Shown here: positions 10,831-22,114 of the stretch, one piece after another
How the letters are laid out: each line of letters begins with the position of its first letter
Position numbering within the stretch: the stretch's first letter is position 1
Assembly: GCF_023343835.1 (NCBI RefSeq)
Contig: NC_064433.1
Coordinates: 53,968,871-54,032,870 of the forward strand
Length of the DNA: 64,000 nucleotides
Direction of reading: 5' to 3'
Origin: Lagopus muta
Lineage: Eukaryota; Chordata; Aves; Galliformes; Phasianidae
Position numbers and translations under genes: made by a program
The notes under the pieces: generated by a model
What the model saw: only the letters and a program-made list of their open reading frames with translations
Database searches by the model: none
What the model was told of the DNA's origin: nothing

Positions 10831-11051
10831 TTTACAGATGTTAGCACACATGATTAGAGCTGCCAGCGGCTACCGCTGTCACTGGGAGCCTGCAAGCAGC
10901 TCTGTGGGTTTCTATGGCGCTATTCGCATTACGCGTTCCCAGTTCAGCACCGCTGACAGAACGATTGCGGCTGCGCAGAGCCGCTCGCTGCCGCCGCGCC
11001 GCAGCTGCTCCGTGAGGCGGCAGCGCCTCCCGCTCTGTCTGAGGGGCGGGC
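10831..11051 (+). pseudogene. Diverged copy of the NT5DC3 promoter
   Basis: This aligns with 46413-46620. It begins at TTTTTTCCTTTACA, then shares ACACA-TGATTAGAGCTG, TTTCTATGGC, the block ATTCGCATTACGCGTTCCCA (one base different at NT5DC3) and CAGCGCCTCCCGCTC. Divergence is clearly higher than between copies A, B and C, so the duplication is older. It lies downstream of copy A just as the real promoter lies downstream of copy C. No NT5DC3 exon 1 coding sequence follows. Confidence 0.85.
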
Positions 11052-11187
11052 CCGCCTCCCGCCTCCCGCCTCCCGCCTCCCGCCTCCCGCCTCCCGCCTC
11101 CCGCCTCCCGCCTCCCGCCTCCCGCCTCCCGCCTCCCGCCTCCCGCCTCCCGCCTCCCGCCTCCCGCCTCCCGCCTCCCGCCTCCCG
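11052..11187 (+). repeat. (CCTCCCG)n minisatellite, about 19 copies
   Basis: An uninterrupted heptamer run of about 136 bp. The minus strand is (CGGGAGG)n, with regularly spaced G runs that could form quadruplexes. It occupies the position of the deletion that removed the NT5DC3 exon 1 equivalent. The genuine promoter has a short seed of the same heptamer at 46652-46665. Confidence 0.97.
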
Positions 11188-11612
11188 GAGCGGGCTTTAA
11201 GGTTCCTTCCTAGCCGAACCATTCTATGATTCCCTGAAGTATAGTTTGCTCGTATCCTTGTTCGTATGCTTAGTGTGAGGGTGCTGCTTGGACATTACCG
11301 AGAAGTATGCTGTGTCAGCGCTGTCAAGCAGGAAGGCAGCGCTCGTCTCAATACTGCCGTATTCTTGCTCATTTGGCCTTTTGCAGAAGGGAGAGAAACA
11401 AAATTTGTAATGTAAGACAGCCCGAGAATCCTGATCCGTGAGCTCTGGTGATGTCTTCGGTCTGGGTGCAAATAAAGTGGGCAGCGTTGCAGCAGCGAAA
11501 TAAGACCAGTGCTGCAGATGTCTGAGAGGTACTGAAGGCTTGGGACAGTGGGATGAGGGAAAAGAAGAGGAGAGAGATTGCTTTTTATTTTGAGTCTTTT
11601 TTTTTTTTTTTT
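11188..11612 (+). pseudogene. Diverged copy of NT5DC3 intron 1 segment
   Basis: This aligns with 47763-48176 in NT5DC3 intron 1, through shared words such as GCTTGGACATTACC, TGCCGTATTCTTGC, GAGCTCTGGTGATGTCTT and GAGAGAGATTGCTTTTTATT. About 1.1 kb of the NT5DC3 sequence between the promoter and this point, including exon 1, is absent. It ends in a poly-T run, after which the block shared with 7897 begins. Confidence 0.87.
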
Positions 11613-11624
11613 TTCTCTCTCAGC

Positions 11625-11746
11625 TTGGATTAATACTGCAATCACTGATTTGCTGGATGAAAGCCGGGTAAATGCTAGGCATACAGCTGTTTCTTGAAGC
11701 AAGGCAGCAGACTCCACCTTTTTTGAAGCCTCATCTGTGACATGCT
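11625..11746. repeat. Second occurrence of the 7897 block
   Basis: Nearly identical to 7904-8024 and 28597-28717. Here it follows the diverged NT5DC3 intron copy and leads into unique sequence. Confidence 0.85.
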
Positions 11747-13395
11747 CTCAGCCTCCTTTCTGGACTGAGATCTGTCAGCTATGAAAGAGAGAGTTGTTTG
11801 CTCTGAGGAGGTCGGGAGTGAGCTAGGCTTGTCATTACTTGATGCAGTAAATTTTAACAATACTAGAGGTTTTCAGAGCTTGGGGGCTTCAGAATGAAAG
11901 CCAAGATGCTTAGGTGGCTTTAAGAGCAGTTGCTTTTCAGAAGCAGCAGTCATGGATCCATATGCCTGAAGAGGGCACTGGAGACCAATTGTGGTTTTCC
12001 ATGGATTCAAGCTCCAGGAGCTTCCAGGAGATGTCTGACATTTCAAGCACTAAATGTGCAGTTGGAGCACTGAATGTGCAGGAGAGGTGTTCGTACTGAT
12101 ACGCAAGTCCTGTGAGTCTGAAAAAGGATTGGCTGACACTAGGCAGGCTGCTCACCTGTTCCGAGGTGGGATTAAAGATTTAAAGGACTGGGGTCCCAAT
12201 CATTCCTTCAGCAAGCAGTTTTGGTATAAGTGTTTATTTCAACATAACACCATCAACATGATATTAGAAAGAGCCCTCCATCTGTATCTTCCACTGCTTT
12301 ATGGTTTCAGTGTGAAACTATTAAAGACAAATAATGTCTTAAAATTCAGTCTCATACTTCCACAACTTTTAATTTGTATTTTTGCCTTGCTCTGAGTTTG
12401 GTAGAAAGTGTTTGTTCTTCGAGTATCATTTGGCCTTTTGTCTGCTTTATGCCATTCCTCCTCTGAGATTGACAAGGCCACTGCAGCTGGAGCTGGTAGT
12501 GAAAAGGCAGTAACCTGTGTTTGCCCTTTGCCCTGAGTGTTTCTGAACTCTGCCAGCTGTCCTTTGAAGATTCATGTTGTATTCTTGTAGTATTTGGCAG
12601 AAGGAAATGGCTTTTATGCAGGGATTTTTTGCCTTAGCATAAAGGGCAAAAACTATGGAGGTGAAGAATTGTAACTTGAAGATTTCCGTACAGATAAAAG
12701 AACTATTTTGATCCTTACAAAAACCTCCCAGGCTCTGCAGATGCTAAAACCTCTGTGAGTTTCAGTATCACTGGAAATCCACACCTGCAGTGATGTATTT
12801 CTGTGGCTAAGAATACAAAACATATCACAGGGAGCGCTGTGTCTATCGGAAGAGTTAAGCCTTCTTTGGACCTGTGACCACTATTTTTCCACAGCAGAAT
12901 AAAGACTTAAGGGTGGAGTGGTTCAGCAGAGGTGCATGAGATGGAGCGTCTACTACATACTCCGTCTGCTTGGCAGAGGCTTCATCTAGGTGCTTTCTTC
13001 TGGGCGCTGTGTCATTGAATTTTGGGTGTCAGCTCCAGCTGGGGGCATGCATTAAAAAGCAAGGAAAGCAGTCACATCTTTGAGGTTAAGCACGTGCATT
13101 CGCACTGTGTGTGACAGAAGCTTTAGTATAGGGGAAGCGAGAAGGGAGAAAGCTGTCATGTTGTCGGTTTGCAGAGCAGAGCTAAAGAGAAAAATAAGGT
13201 GGGGAAGGATGCAAACATCAAGAATTTGGGCTCGATGTATTGGGCGAGAGCTCGCCCTAGCGGCCCTTGATCGTCATTTGTATGCCGTGGCTTTACATCC
13301 AAACACCAAGCCCTGCTGCTGCCTCTTTTAAGAAATATTTTACCATCATGTTTTCCATGGGTTTGAGTTATCTGTGTGTGAACTGCTTATATCAC
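11747..13395. other. Unique sequence, no gene seen
   Basis: Moderately A/T-rich. Open frames are short (the longest is about 113 codons at 12054-12395, +) and lack recognisable motifs or convincing splice signals. I see no repeats shared with the rest of the window. Confidence 0.5.
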
Positions 13396-13420
13396 ACACA
13401 GAATCACACACAGAATCACC
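13380..13420. repeat. CR1 tail iteration, ACACAGAATC type
   Basis: Repeated CACACAGAATCA words form the 3' tail of the adjoining CR1. The usual CR1 tail is an octamer related to ATTCTRTG, and here it appears expanded and slightly altered. Confidence 0.7.
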
Positions 13421-14090
13421 CGGGTTGGAAGGGACCTCAAGGATCAAGTAGCTCCAACCCCCCTGCCTAGCAGGGCCACCAAACATACACATTCAGATCA
13501 GGTTGCCCAGGACCCCGTCCAACCTGGCCTTAAACACGTCCAAGGACGGGGCATCCACAACCTCCCTGGGCAGCCCGTTCCAGGGCCTAACCACTCTCCT
13601 AGTAAAGAACTTCCCCCTAACATCCAACCTAAATCTTCCCTCCTTCAACTTAAAACCATTTCCCCTAGTCCTGCTGTTGTCAGCCCTTTTGAAGAGTTTA
13701 CTCCCCTCCTGGGTGTAGGTTCCCTTCAGGTATTGATAGGCTGCAATGAGGTCACCCCACAGCCTTCTCTTCTCCAGGCTGAACAAGCCCAACTCCCTCA
13801 GCCTGTCCTCATAGGGGAGGTGCTCCAGCCCCCTGATCATCTTAGTCGCCCTCCTCTGGACCCTTTCCAAAATCTCTATGTCTTTCTTGTACTGAGGGCT
13901 CCACACCTGGACACAGTACTCCAGATGGGGCCTCACAAGAGCTGAGTAGAGAGGGACAATCACCTCCCTGTCCCTGCTGACCACCCCTCTCCTGATGGAG
14001 CCCAGGATCCCATTTGCCTTTCGAGCTGCCAGAGTGCACTGCTGGCTCATGTGTATCTGCCCTTTGGTTGTACAAGAGCTAAATAACTGA
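13396..14090 (-). mobile_element. CR1 LINE 3' end with intact ORF2 C-terminus
   Basis: The minus strand encodes a 204-codon open frame (13493-14107) with the CR1 reverse-transcriptase C-terminal signature: [38 protein letters not shown] and [15 protein letters not shown], ending in a [19 protein letters not shown] motif. The 3' end lies at the left, at the AGAATCAC iterations. The frame is uninterrupted over this length, implying a young insertion. The 5' end is truncated at about 14090. Confidence 0.93.
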
Positions 14091-15009
14091 GAATTGTTTG
14101 TAGACAATTAAACATAAAACACCAGAGCACATTACCCTTGTGTGCTCATCCCCATGAGGATAAAGTTAAGACTGGAAAGAGCTGTTTCTCAGGCTTTTTT
14201 TTTTTTTTCCAAGTATTCTTTACATATGTTTATGTATCTTCATATGTTTCCAAAAAAGAAACTATTCCTCTGCCTCTTTTTAACTGGTAATTTTTATTTT
14301 TATTTATTTTCCCAGTGGTTAGACAGGTTGCCACCTCCTTGCAAAAATGTCATAACTTTTTGCTTCCCGGAAAGAGGCTTTCTGCAGTGCTGCCAGGGAA
14401 GGTAGCAGACAACCCTTATTTGTGTCAGGGAAAAAGTGCTCATTCCTCCATTTGGAGACAGCACAAATAAACTGTAATAGTCAGAGAAATCAACCTGTTG
14501 AATGCACAGAAAGGAGTTCTCAGCAAACAGCCAGAGACAAAATTTATCTATTATCTCTGCCTCTCTCTTTTTTTTTTTTTTTGTTGGGTCAAACCTGGAA
14601 AAAGAATGCCAGTGCTGTGTGCTAGGTAGTGGACATGGATCCCTCCGGGGATCTGCTGGTCTTCAGCTAAGCTGCAAGCTGTTGTTTGCATGGGCTCTGC
14701 AGGGACTTGGAGCATTCCGTAGTGCTAAGTATGGGGCAGCCTCAGTGAGCGCAATGGGCTGTTGGGACATACAAAGCTTATATTCATCTTGTATTGCAGT
14801 GTAGTTGTTTGATTTAATTTCAAATTTATTCAGACAAACAAATGGCCCACCTAGAATAATCCTCTTTTGTAGTTGAATTTTCCATGTCCTTCTTCATGTT
14901 TGGGAGGTGTTGGAAATATCCATACAATTTATCAGGATGCTGTCTCTGATAGAGCAGATTTTATTCGCAATTGCAATGGCGGGCCTCCTGCAAGCAGGAG
15001 AGCACGCAG
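14091..15009. other. Unique sequence, no gene seen
   Basis: Contains short poly-T runs (14197-14209 and about 14568-14582) and no supported gene. Near 14960-14975 the minus strand carries AATAAA in an LTR-like context (TTGCGAATAAAATCTGC), possibly the R region of a decayed retroelement, but no terminal repeats could be found. Confidence 0.4.
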
Positions 15010-15248
15010 AAAACAGCGTTACATCTTGATGCCCAATTCCTGATGGTATATGGATGCACATTCAGAGAAGAGGTGCTACGTCTGCTCTGAGCCTTCAGTG
15101 GTATTCCAGAGTTGGAGTTTGTGAATGGAGGATGGTATGTAACCTGTGAATGAGTCCTGCTCACGAAATGCAGTCCAAACTACAACCACTGGGTTCATAA
15201 GCCAATGATCTTGATCAGATATGAGGTACATGTTTACTTAGGAAGAGA
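15010..15248 (-). pseudogene. 3' flank of the amplified family, older copy
   Basis: This aligns with the region downstream of the minus-strand gene model (32510-32740): shared TGCACATTCAGAGA, GGTATTCCAGAGTTGG, GTGAATGGAGGATGGTATGT and GGTTCATAAG. It shows that this flank travelled with the gene family and predates the 4.1-kb amplification. Confidence 0.8.
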
Positions 15249-15267
15249 TTGTGTATCCGTAGAACGA

Positions 15268-15499
15268 GCGCCCTCGACAGTGCTGGATGTGGAGTCAGCA
15301 GAGGGATTCTTCCTGTTCCCTGCATCTTGCGCTGCCTGCCTCTCCTGCTGGCTCCTGCACGCTTCCCGGCGGGACTGGAAGGTGCCTCTCCACTGAGTCT
15401 ATGTCAGCCTCCATGTGGCGGAGCAGGTCAGAAAAGGACACCGATGTCGTCCTTCCCCGGGTGCTCTGTTCTGGAGGCTGAGGCTGTTGGTCCCGTTTC
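15268..15499 (-). pseudogene. Exon 2-like copy, frame disrupted
   Basis: The AG acceptor is just above 15499 and the reading begins E-T-G-P-T-A-S as in the gene model. A small insertion and a 15-bp-scale deletion then shift the frame within the helical segment (compare SDLLRHMEADIDSVERHL). The stop codon and tail are displaced. A disrupted relative of exon 2 at 32741-32974. Confidence 0.75.
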
Positions 15500-15816
15500 C
15501 TGGAAGTGACAGAGCATGGGCACAGTGAAAGGGATGCAGGCTCATTTTGCAGAGCGTTGCCCTGCAGGGCTCTGATTCCTGTGCAGCTTTTCTTGCCTCG
15601 CAGGACTGCCCCAAGCACGGGGCTCCCACCACCTCAGGCAGGCCCCGTGTAGCACAGGGGTTTCCAATTGGGTGTCAGACCCACGGCTTGGTAAGTCCCT
15701 GGGGAGAGCTAGCGGACCGCTGGGAGTCTGCTTTCCTGGGAAGTCTTCACAGACAAGGCCTTTGTGGTTGCCTGCTGCCCACCTGAAGTGCCCTCCCTGA
15801 ACGATGCATCTCAGTA
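15500..15816 (-). pseudogene. Intron-like segment fused to a type S unit
   Basis: Follows the intron sequence class of the 32975-33297 intron (GCAGGCCCCGTGTAGCAC, GCTAGCGGACCGCTGGGAG), then switches to type S sequence at about 15810-15820. It is a recombination junction between two subfamilies at the splice-donor side of exon 1. Confidence 0.78.
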
Positions 15817-16665
15817 GCTCCCCTGTCCCCATAGTTGTCTTAGTCTTCTCCAGAGGCCACGGGCAATGCTCAGCAGGCTCTGGATGCAGATGTGTTTTGC
15901 GACATGTGTGAGGATCCAGGTTACCCCTCTCTGCTCAAGGTCGTCCCAGAGGTGGCCCAGGGTGTCGTGCAAACTGAAGCCATTCTTCTTGGGGCCTGGG
16001 GACTGCTGCTTTGGTTCCCATGGAGTGTCAACCTTGCTGACACTGTACCACATCCAGCTGGGCATTCCGAAAGGCCCAGCTGGCGGGGCCAGTTGAAGGC
16101 ACGGCGCTGGGCATCTATGGACAGCTGCTGCCCTTGGGATGCTGTCTTTTGGTCGCCATCCTCCGTTGCTACTTGGCAGGAGGATAGACCAAGCCAGCAG
16201 GGCCAGCTGGAGGCATGGTGCTGGGTATCGATGAGCAGCTGCCCCTCAGGAAGCACCAGCTTCTTGTTGCCATTCCCAGACCTGACGGGACAGGTGGTTA
16301 AGCCAAAGCAGCGGGGCAGGATGGAGGTGCCGGTCTCAACTGGATGCTGCTGCTGCTGCTGAGCAAGGTGTGGCTTTTTGTCCCAATTACAAATCCAGGC
16401 AAAACAGCTGGCTCAGATAATTTTTCTAGGTGCTTCTGAGGCTGCAGATGAATCCAGCAGGGCATGGGCACCACTGACTTGCAGGGTAGTGCTCAGCTGC
16501 CAGGATGTGGGCCCATTCTCCTCCTTCCTACTAGGGGTTCCTACTGGGAACATTGCAGCCGTGAGTACAGGAGTCAGGAGAGGAAAGGCAGCCCTTAGTG
16601 CCTGAAGCAGCAGCCTTGCCACAGCACTCCCTTGCATTGCTGCCTTTTCTGAAGTCCTTCCACTG
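15817..16665 (-). repeat. Type S unit, left-truncated (chimeric start)
   Basis: The exon 1-like part of a type S unit (from 15823) with two 114-bp sub-repeats and the common tail. The exon 2-like part of the usual S unit is replaced by the older copy at 15268-15499. Confidence 0.85.
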
Positions 16666-17877
16666 AACGAGCGCTCTAGCCAGTGCTGCATGTGGAGTGC
16701 GCAGAAGGATTCTTCCTCTTTCCACTATCTGGTGCTGCCTGCCTCTACTGCAGGCTCCCGCGCGCTTGCCGGTGGGACTGGACGATGGTCCTCAGATGCC
16801 TCTGCATGAAGTTGATTTGAGCCTCCATGTTGCAGAGCAGGTCAGAAACATTGATGTCGTCCTTTCCTCCATGCTCTGTTCTTATGGAGACTGAGGCTTT
16901 AGGTCCCGTTTCCTGGAAGTGACGGAGCGTGGGCACAGTGAAAGGGATGCAGGCTCATTTTGCAGAGAGCATTGCCCTGCAGAGCAAGCCCCTGCAGGGC
17001 TACTCTCTCTGCACAATGCATGTTAGTAGCTCCCCTGTCCCCATAGTTGTCTTAGTCTTCTCCAGAGGCCATGGGCAATGCTCAGCAGGCTCTGGATGCA
17101 GATGTGTTTCGCGACATGTGTGAGGATCCAGGTTACCCCTCTCTGCTCAAGGTCGTCCCAGAGGTGGCCCAGGGTGTCGTGCAAACTGAAGCCATTCTTC
17201 TTGGGGCCTGGGGACTGCTGCTTTGGTTCCCATGGAGTGTCAACCTTGTTGACACTGTACCACATCCAGCTGGGCATTCCGAAAGGCCCAGCTGGCGGGG
17301 CCAGTTGAAGGCACGGCGCTGGGCATCTATGGACAGCTGCTGCCCTTGGGATGCTGTCTTTTGGTCGCCATCCTCCGTTGCTACTTGGCAGGAGGATAGA
17401 CCAAGCCAGCAGGGCCAGCTGGAGGCATGGTGCTGGGTATCGATGAGCAGCTGCCCCTCAGGAAGCACCAGCTTCTTGTTGCCATTCCCAGACCTGACGG
17501 GACAGGTGGTTAAGCCAAAGCAGCGGGGCAGGATGGAGGTGCCGGTCTCAACTGGATGCTGCTGCTGCTGCTGAGCAAGGTGTGGCTTTTTGTCCCAATT
17601 ACAAATCCAGGCAAAACAGCTGGCTCAGATAATTTTTCTAGGTGCTTCTGAGGCTGCAGATGAATCCAGCAGGGCATGGGCACCACTGACTTGCAGGGTA
17701 GCGCTCAGCTGCCAGGATGTGGGCCCATTCTCCTCCTTCCTACTAGGGGTTCCTACTGGGAACATTGCAGCCGTGAGTACAGGAGTCAGGAGAGGAAAGG
17801 CAGCCCTTAGTGCCTGAAGCAGCGGCCTCGCCACAGCACTCCCTTGCATTGCTGCCTTTTCTGAAGTCCTTCCACTG
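16666..17877 (-). repeat. Type S unit (1212 bp)
   Basis: Full S unit. Two adjacent S units here (with 15817-16665) break the alternating pattern seen in the left array. The donor position is GG and there is no start region. Confidence 0.87.
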
Positions 17878-19289
17878 AACGAGCGCTCTAGCCAGTGCTG
17901 CATGTGGAGTGCGCAGAAGGATTCTTCCTCTTTCCACTATCTGGTGCTGCCTGCCTCTACTGCAGGCTCCCGCGCGCTTGCCGGTGGGACTGGACGATGG
18001 TCCTCAGATGCCTCTGCATGAAGTTGATTTGAGCCTCCATGTTGCAGAGCAGGTCAGAAACATTGATGTCGTCCTTTCCTCGATGCTCTGTTCTTATGGA
18101 GACTGAGGCTTTAGGTCCCGTTTCCTGGAAGTGACGGAGCGTGGGCACAGTGAAAGGGATGCAGGCTCATTTTGCAGAGAGCATTGCCCTGCAGAGCAAG
18201 CCCCTGCAGGGCTACTCTCTCTGCACAATGCATGTTAGTAGCTCCCCTGTCCCCATAGTTGTCTTAGTCTTCTCCAGAGGCCACGGGCAATGCTCAGCAG
18301 GCTCTGGATGCAGATGTGTTTCGCGACATGTGTGAGGATCCAGGTTACCCCTCTCTGCTCAAGGTTGTCCCAGAGGTGGCCCAGAGTATCGTGCAAGCAC
18401 AGGACTTTCTACTTGGGGCCCAGGGACTGCTGCTTTGGGTCCTCTGGCGTGACAACCTTGCTGACCCTGTAGCGGATGCGTCTGGGGCATTCCGAAAGGC
18501 CCAGCTGGTGGGGCCAGTTGGAGGCACGGTGCTGGGCATTGATGAGCAGCTGCCCCTCAAGAAACACCAGCTACTTGTTGCCATTCCCAGAGCTGACAGG
18601 ACACGTGTTAAGCCAAACCAGCGGGGCCGGTTGGAGGAACTGGATGCTCCTGCAGCTGAGGAACGTCTGTCTTTTTGTCCCCGTTACAAATCCAGGCAAA
18701 GTGGACGCAACAACCAGGACGGAATCCAGCACGTGGGGACATAGAGTGCTGTGGTCAGGAAGAGAGTCAGGTGAGCTTCATCCTGATCTCTCCCGAAGAT
18801 CAGTCTCAACACAGAAGCAGCTGTCACCCAGAGCACAGCTCAGCAGTGATCACCAGTGGCTGCCCCAAGTGGCTGTGCTGGGAGAGGCCGCCAATGTGAC
18901 TTAAGAGTTAAGACCGATGTCATGCCGTGCCACAAAGCCTTGTACCTTAGCCTAGCCACAGGGTTCCCAGTGTGCCCTGGTGTATTCTCCAGTGGCCTTT
19001 TTAGATTAGGATCTCATCAAGGCAGAGGGTCAGAGCTCAGAGAATTCCTCTAGGTGCTCCAGATGCCGAAGATGAACCCAGCAGAGCATGGGCACCACTG
19101 ACTTGCAGGGTAGCGCTCAGCTGCCAGGATGTGGGCCCATTCTCCTCCTTCCTACTAGGGGTTCCTACTGGGAACATTGCAGCCGTGAGTACAGGAGTCA
19201 GGAGAGGAAAGGCAGCCCTTAGTGCCTGAAGCAGCGGCCTCGCCACAGCACTCCCTTGCATTGCTGCCTTTTCTGAAGTCCTTCCACTG
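17878..19289 (-). repeat. Type L unit (1412 bp)
   Basis: L unit with a 1-bp deletion in the start-region leader (CACAGCTCAGCAG in place of CACAGCTCCAGCAG), shared only with the next unit. That points to local unit-to-unit duplication. Confidence 0.87.
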
Positions 19290-20701
19290 AACGAGCGCTC
19301 TAGCCAGTGCTGCATGTGGAGTGCGCAGAAGGATTCTTCCTCTTTCCACTATCTGGTGCTGCCTGCCTCTACTGCAGGCTCCCGCGCGCTTGCCGGTGGG
19401 ACTGGTCGATGGTCCTCAGATGCCTCTGCATGAAGTTGATTTGAGCCTCCATGTTGCAGAGCAGGTCAGAAACATTGATGTCGTCCTTTCCTCGATGCTC
19501 TGTTCTTATGGAGACTGAGGCTTTAGGTCCCGTTTCCTGGAAGTGACGGAGCGTGGGCACAGTGAAAGGGATGCAGGCTCATTTTGCAGAGAGCATTGCC
19601 CTGCAGAGCAAGCCCCTGCAGGGCTACTCTCTCTGCACAATGCATGTTAGTAGCTCCCCTGTCCCCATAGTTGTCTTAGTCTTCTCCAGAGGCCACGGGC
19701 AATGCTCAGCAGGCTCTGGATGCAGATGTGTTTCGCGACATGTGTGAGGATCCAGGTTACCCCTGTCTGCTCAAGGTTGTCCCAGAGGTGGCCCAGAGTA
19801 TCGTGCAAGCACAGGACTTTCTACTTGGGGCCCAGGGACTGCTGCTTTGGGTCCTCTGGCGTGACAACCTTGCTGACCCTGTAGCGGATGCGTCTGGGGC
19901 ATTCCGAAAGGGCCAGCTGGTGGGGCCAGTTGGAGGCACGGTGCTGGGCATTGATGAGCAGCTGCCCCTCAAGAAACACCAGCTACTTGTTGCCATTCCC
20001 AGAGCTGACAGGACACGTGTTAAGCCAAACCAGCGGGGCCGGTTGGAGGAACTGGATGCTCCTGCAGCTGAGGAACGTCTGTCTTTTTGTCCCCGTTACA
20101 AATCCAGGCAAAGTGGATGCAACAACCAGGACGGAATCCAGCACGTGGGGACATAGAGTGCTGTGGTCAGGAAGAGAGTCAGGTGAGCTTCATCCTGATC
20201 TCTCCCGAAGATCAGTCTCAACACAGAAGCAGCTGTCACCCAGAGCACAGCTCAGCAGTGATCACCAGCGGCTGCCCCAAATGGCTGTGCTGGGAGAGGC
20301 CGCCAATGTGACTTAAGAGTTAAGACCGATGTCATGCCGTGCCACAAAGCCTTGTACCTTAGCCTAGCCACAGGGTTCCCAGTGTGCCCTGGTGTATTCT
20401 CCAGTGGCCTTTTTAGATTAGGATCTCATCAAGGCAGAGGGTCAGAGCTCAGAGAATTCCTCTAGGTGCTCCAGATGCCGAAGATGAACCCAGCAGAGCA
20501 TGGGCACCACTGACTTGCAGGGTAGCGCTCAGCTGCCAGGATGTGGGCCCATTCTCCTCCTTCCTACTAGGGGTTCCTACTGGGAACATTGCAGCCGTGA
20601 GTACAGGAGTCAGGAGAGGAAAGGCAGCCCTTAGTGCCTGAAGCAGCGGCCTTGCCACAGCACTCCCTTGCATTGCTGCCTTTTCTGAAGTCCTTCCACT
20701 G
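19290..20701 (-). repeat. Type L unit (1412 bp)
   Basis: L unit sharing the 1-bp deletion of the preceding unit. It carries the AGGGCCAGC and CTGTCTGCTC variants also seen in the L unit at 2626-4050. Confidence 0.87.
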
Positions 20702-22114
20702 AACGAGCGCTCCAGCCAGTGCTGCATGTGGAGTGCGCAGAAGGATTCTTCCTCTTTCCACTATCTGGTGCTGCCTGCCTCTACTGCAGGCTCCCGCGCG
20801 CTTGCCGGTGGGACTGGACGATGGTCCTCAGATGCCTCTGCATGAAGTTGATTTGAGCTTCCATGTTGCAGAGCAGGTCAGAAACATTGATGTCGTCCTT
20901 TCCTCGATGCTCTGTTCTTATGGAGACTGAGGCTTTAGGTCCCGTTTCCTGGAAGTGACGGAGCGTGGGCACAGTGAAAGGGATGCAGGCTCATTTTGCA
21001 GAGAGCATTGCCCTGCAGAGCAAGCCCCTGCAGGGCTACTCTCTCTGCACAATGCATGTTAGTAGCTCCCCTGTCCCCATAGTTGTCTTAGTCTTCTCCA
21101 GAGGCCACGGGCAATGCTCAGCAGGCTCTGGATGCAGATGTGTTTCGCGACATGTGTGAGGATCCAGGTTACCCCTCTCTGCTCAAGGTTGTCCCAGAGG
21201 TGGCCCAGAGTATCGTGCAAGCACAGGACTTTCTACTTGGGGCCCAGGGACTGCTGCTTTGGGTCCTCTGGCGTGACAACCTTGCTGACCCTGTAGCGGA
21301 TGCGTCTGGGGCATTCCGAAAGGCCCAGCTGGTGGGGCCAGTTGGAGGCACGGTGCTGGGCATTGATGAGCAGCTGCCCCTCAAGAAACACCAGCTACTT
21401 GTTGCCATTCCCAGAGCTGACAGGACACGTGTTAAGCCAAACCAGCGGGGCCGGTTGGAGGAACTGGATGCTCCTGCAGCTGAGGAACGTCTGTCTTTTT
21501 GTCCCCGTTACAAATCCAGGCAAAGTGGATGCAACAACCAGGACGGAATCCAGCACGTGGGGACATAGAGTGCTGTGGTCAGGAAGAGAGTCAGGTGAGC
21601 TTCATCCTGATCTCTCCCGAAGATCAGTCTCAACACAGAAGCAGCTGTCACCCAGAGCACAGCTCCAGCAGTGATCACCAGCGGCTGCCCCAAATGGCTG
21701 TGCTGGGAGAGGCCGCCAATGTGACTTAAGAGTTAAGACCGATGTCATGCCGTGCCACAAAGCCTTGTACCTTAGCCTAGCCACAGGGTTCCCAGTGTGC
21801 CCTGGTGTATTCTCCAGTGGCCTTTTTAGATTAGGATCTCATCAAGGCAGAGGGTCAGAGCTCAGAGAATTCCTCTAGGTGCTCCAGATGCCGAAGATGA
21901 ACCCAGCAGAGCATGGGCACCACTGACTTGCAGGGTAGCGCTCAGCTGCCAGGATGTGGGCCCATTCTCCTCCTTCCTACTAGGGGTTCCTACTGGGAAC
22001 ATTGCAGCCGTGAGTACAGGAGTCCGGAGAGGAAAGGCAGCCCTTAGTGCCTGAAGCAGCGGCCTCGCCACAGCACTCCCTTGCATTGCTGCCTTTTCTG
22101 AAGTCCTTCCACTG
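20702..22114 (-). repeat. Type L unit (1413 bp), first unit of copy B
   Basis: Partner of 1-1413 in copy A, with the same broken donor and early stop. Confidence 0.87.

Noticed and set aside
10945..11222. Open frames through the heptamer repeat (Pro/Ala/Ser/Arg-rich)
   Set aside because: A heptamer repeat with no stop in some frames always yields such frames. There is no coding evidence.
14950..15010. A minus-strand LTR around AATAAA near 14965
   Set aside because: Only a poly(A)-like hexamer in a plausible context; no TG...CA ends, primer site or second LTR could be found.
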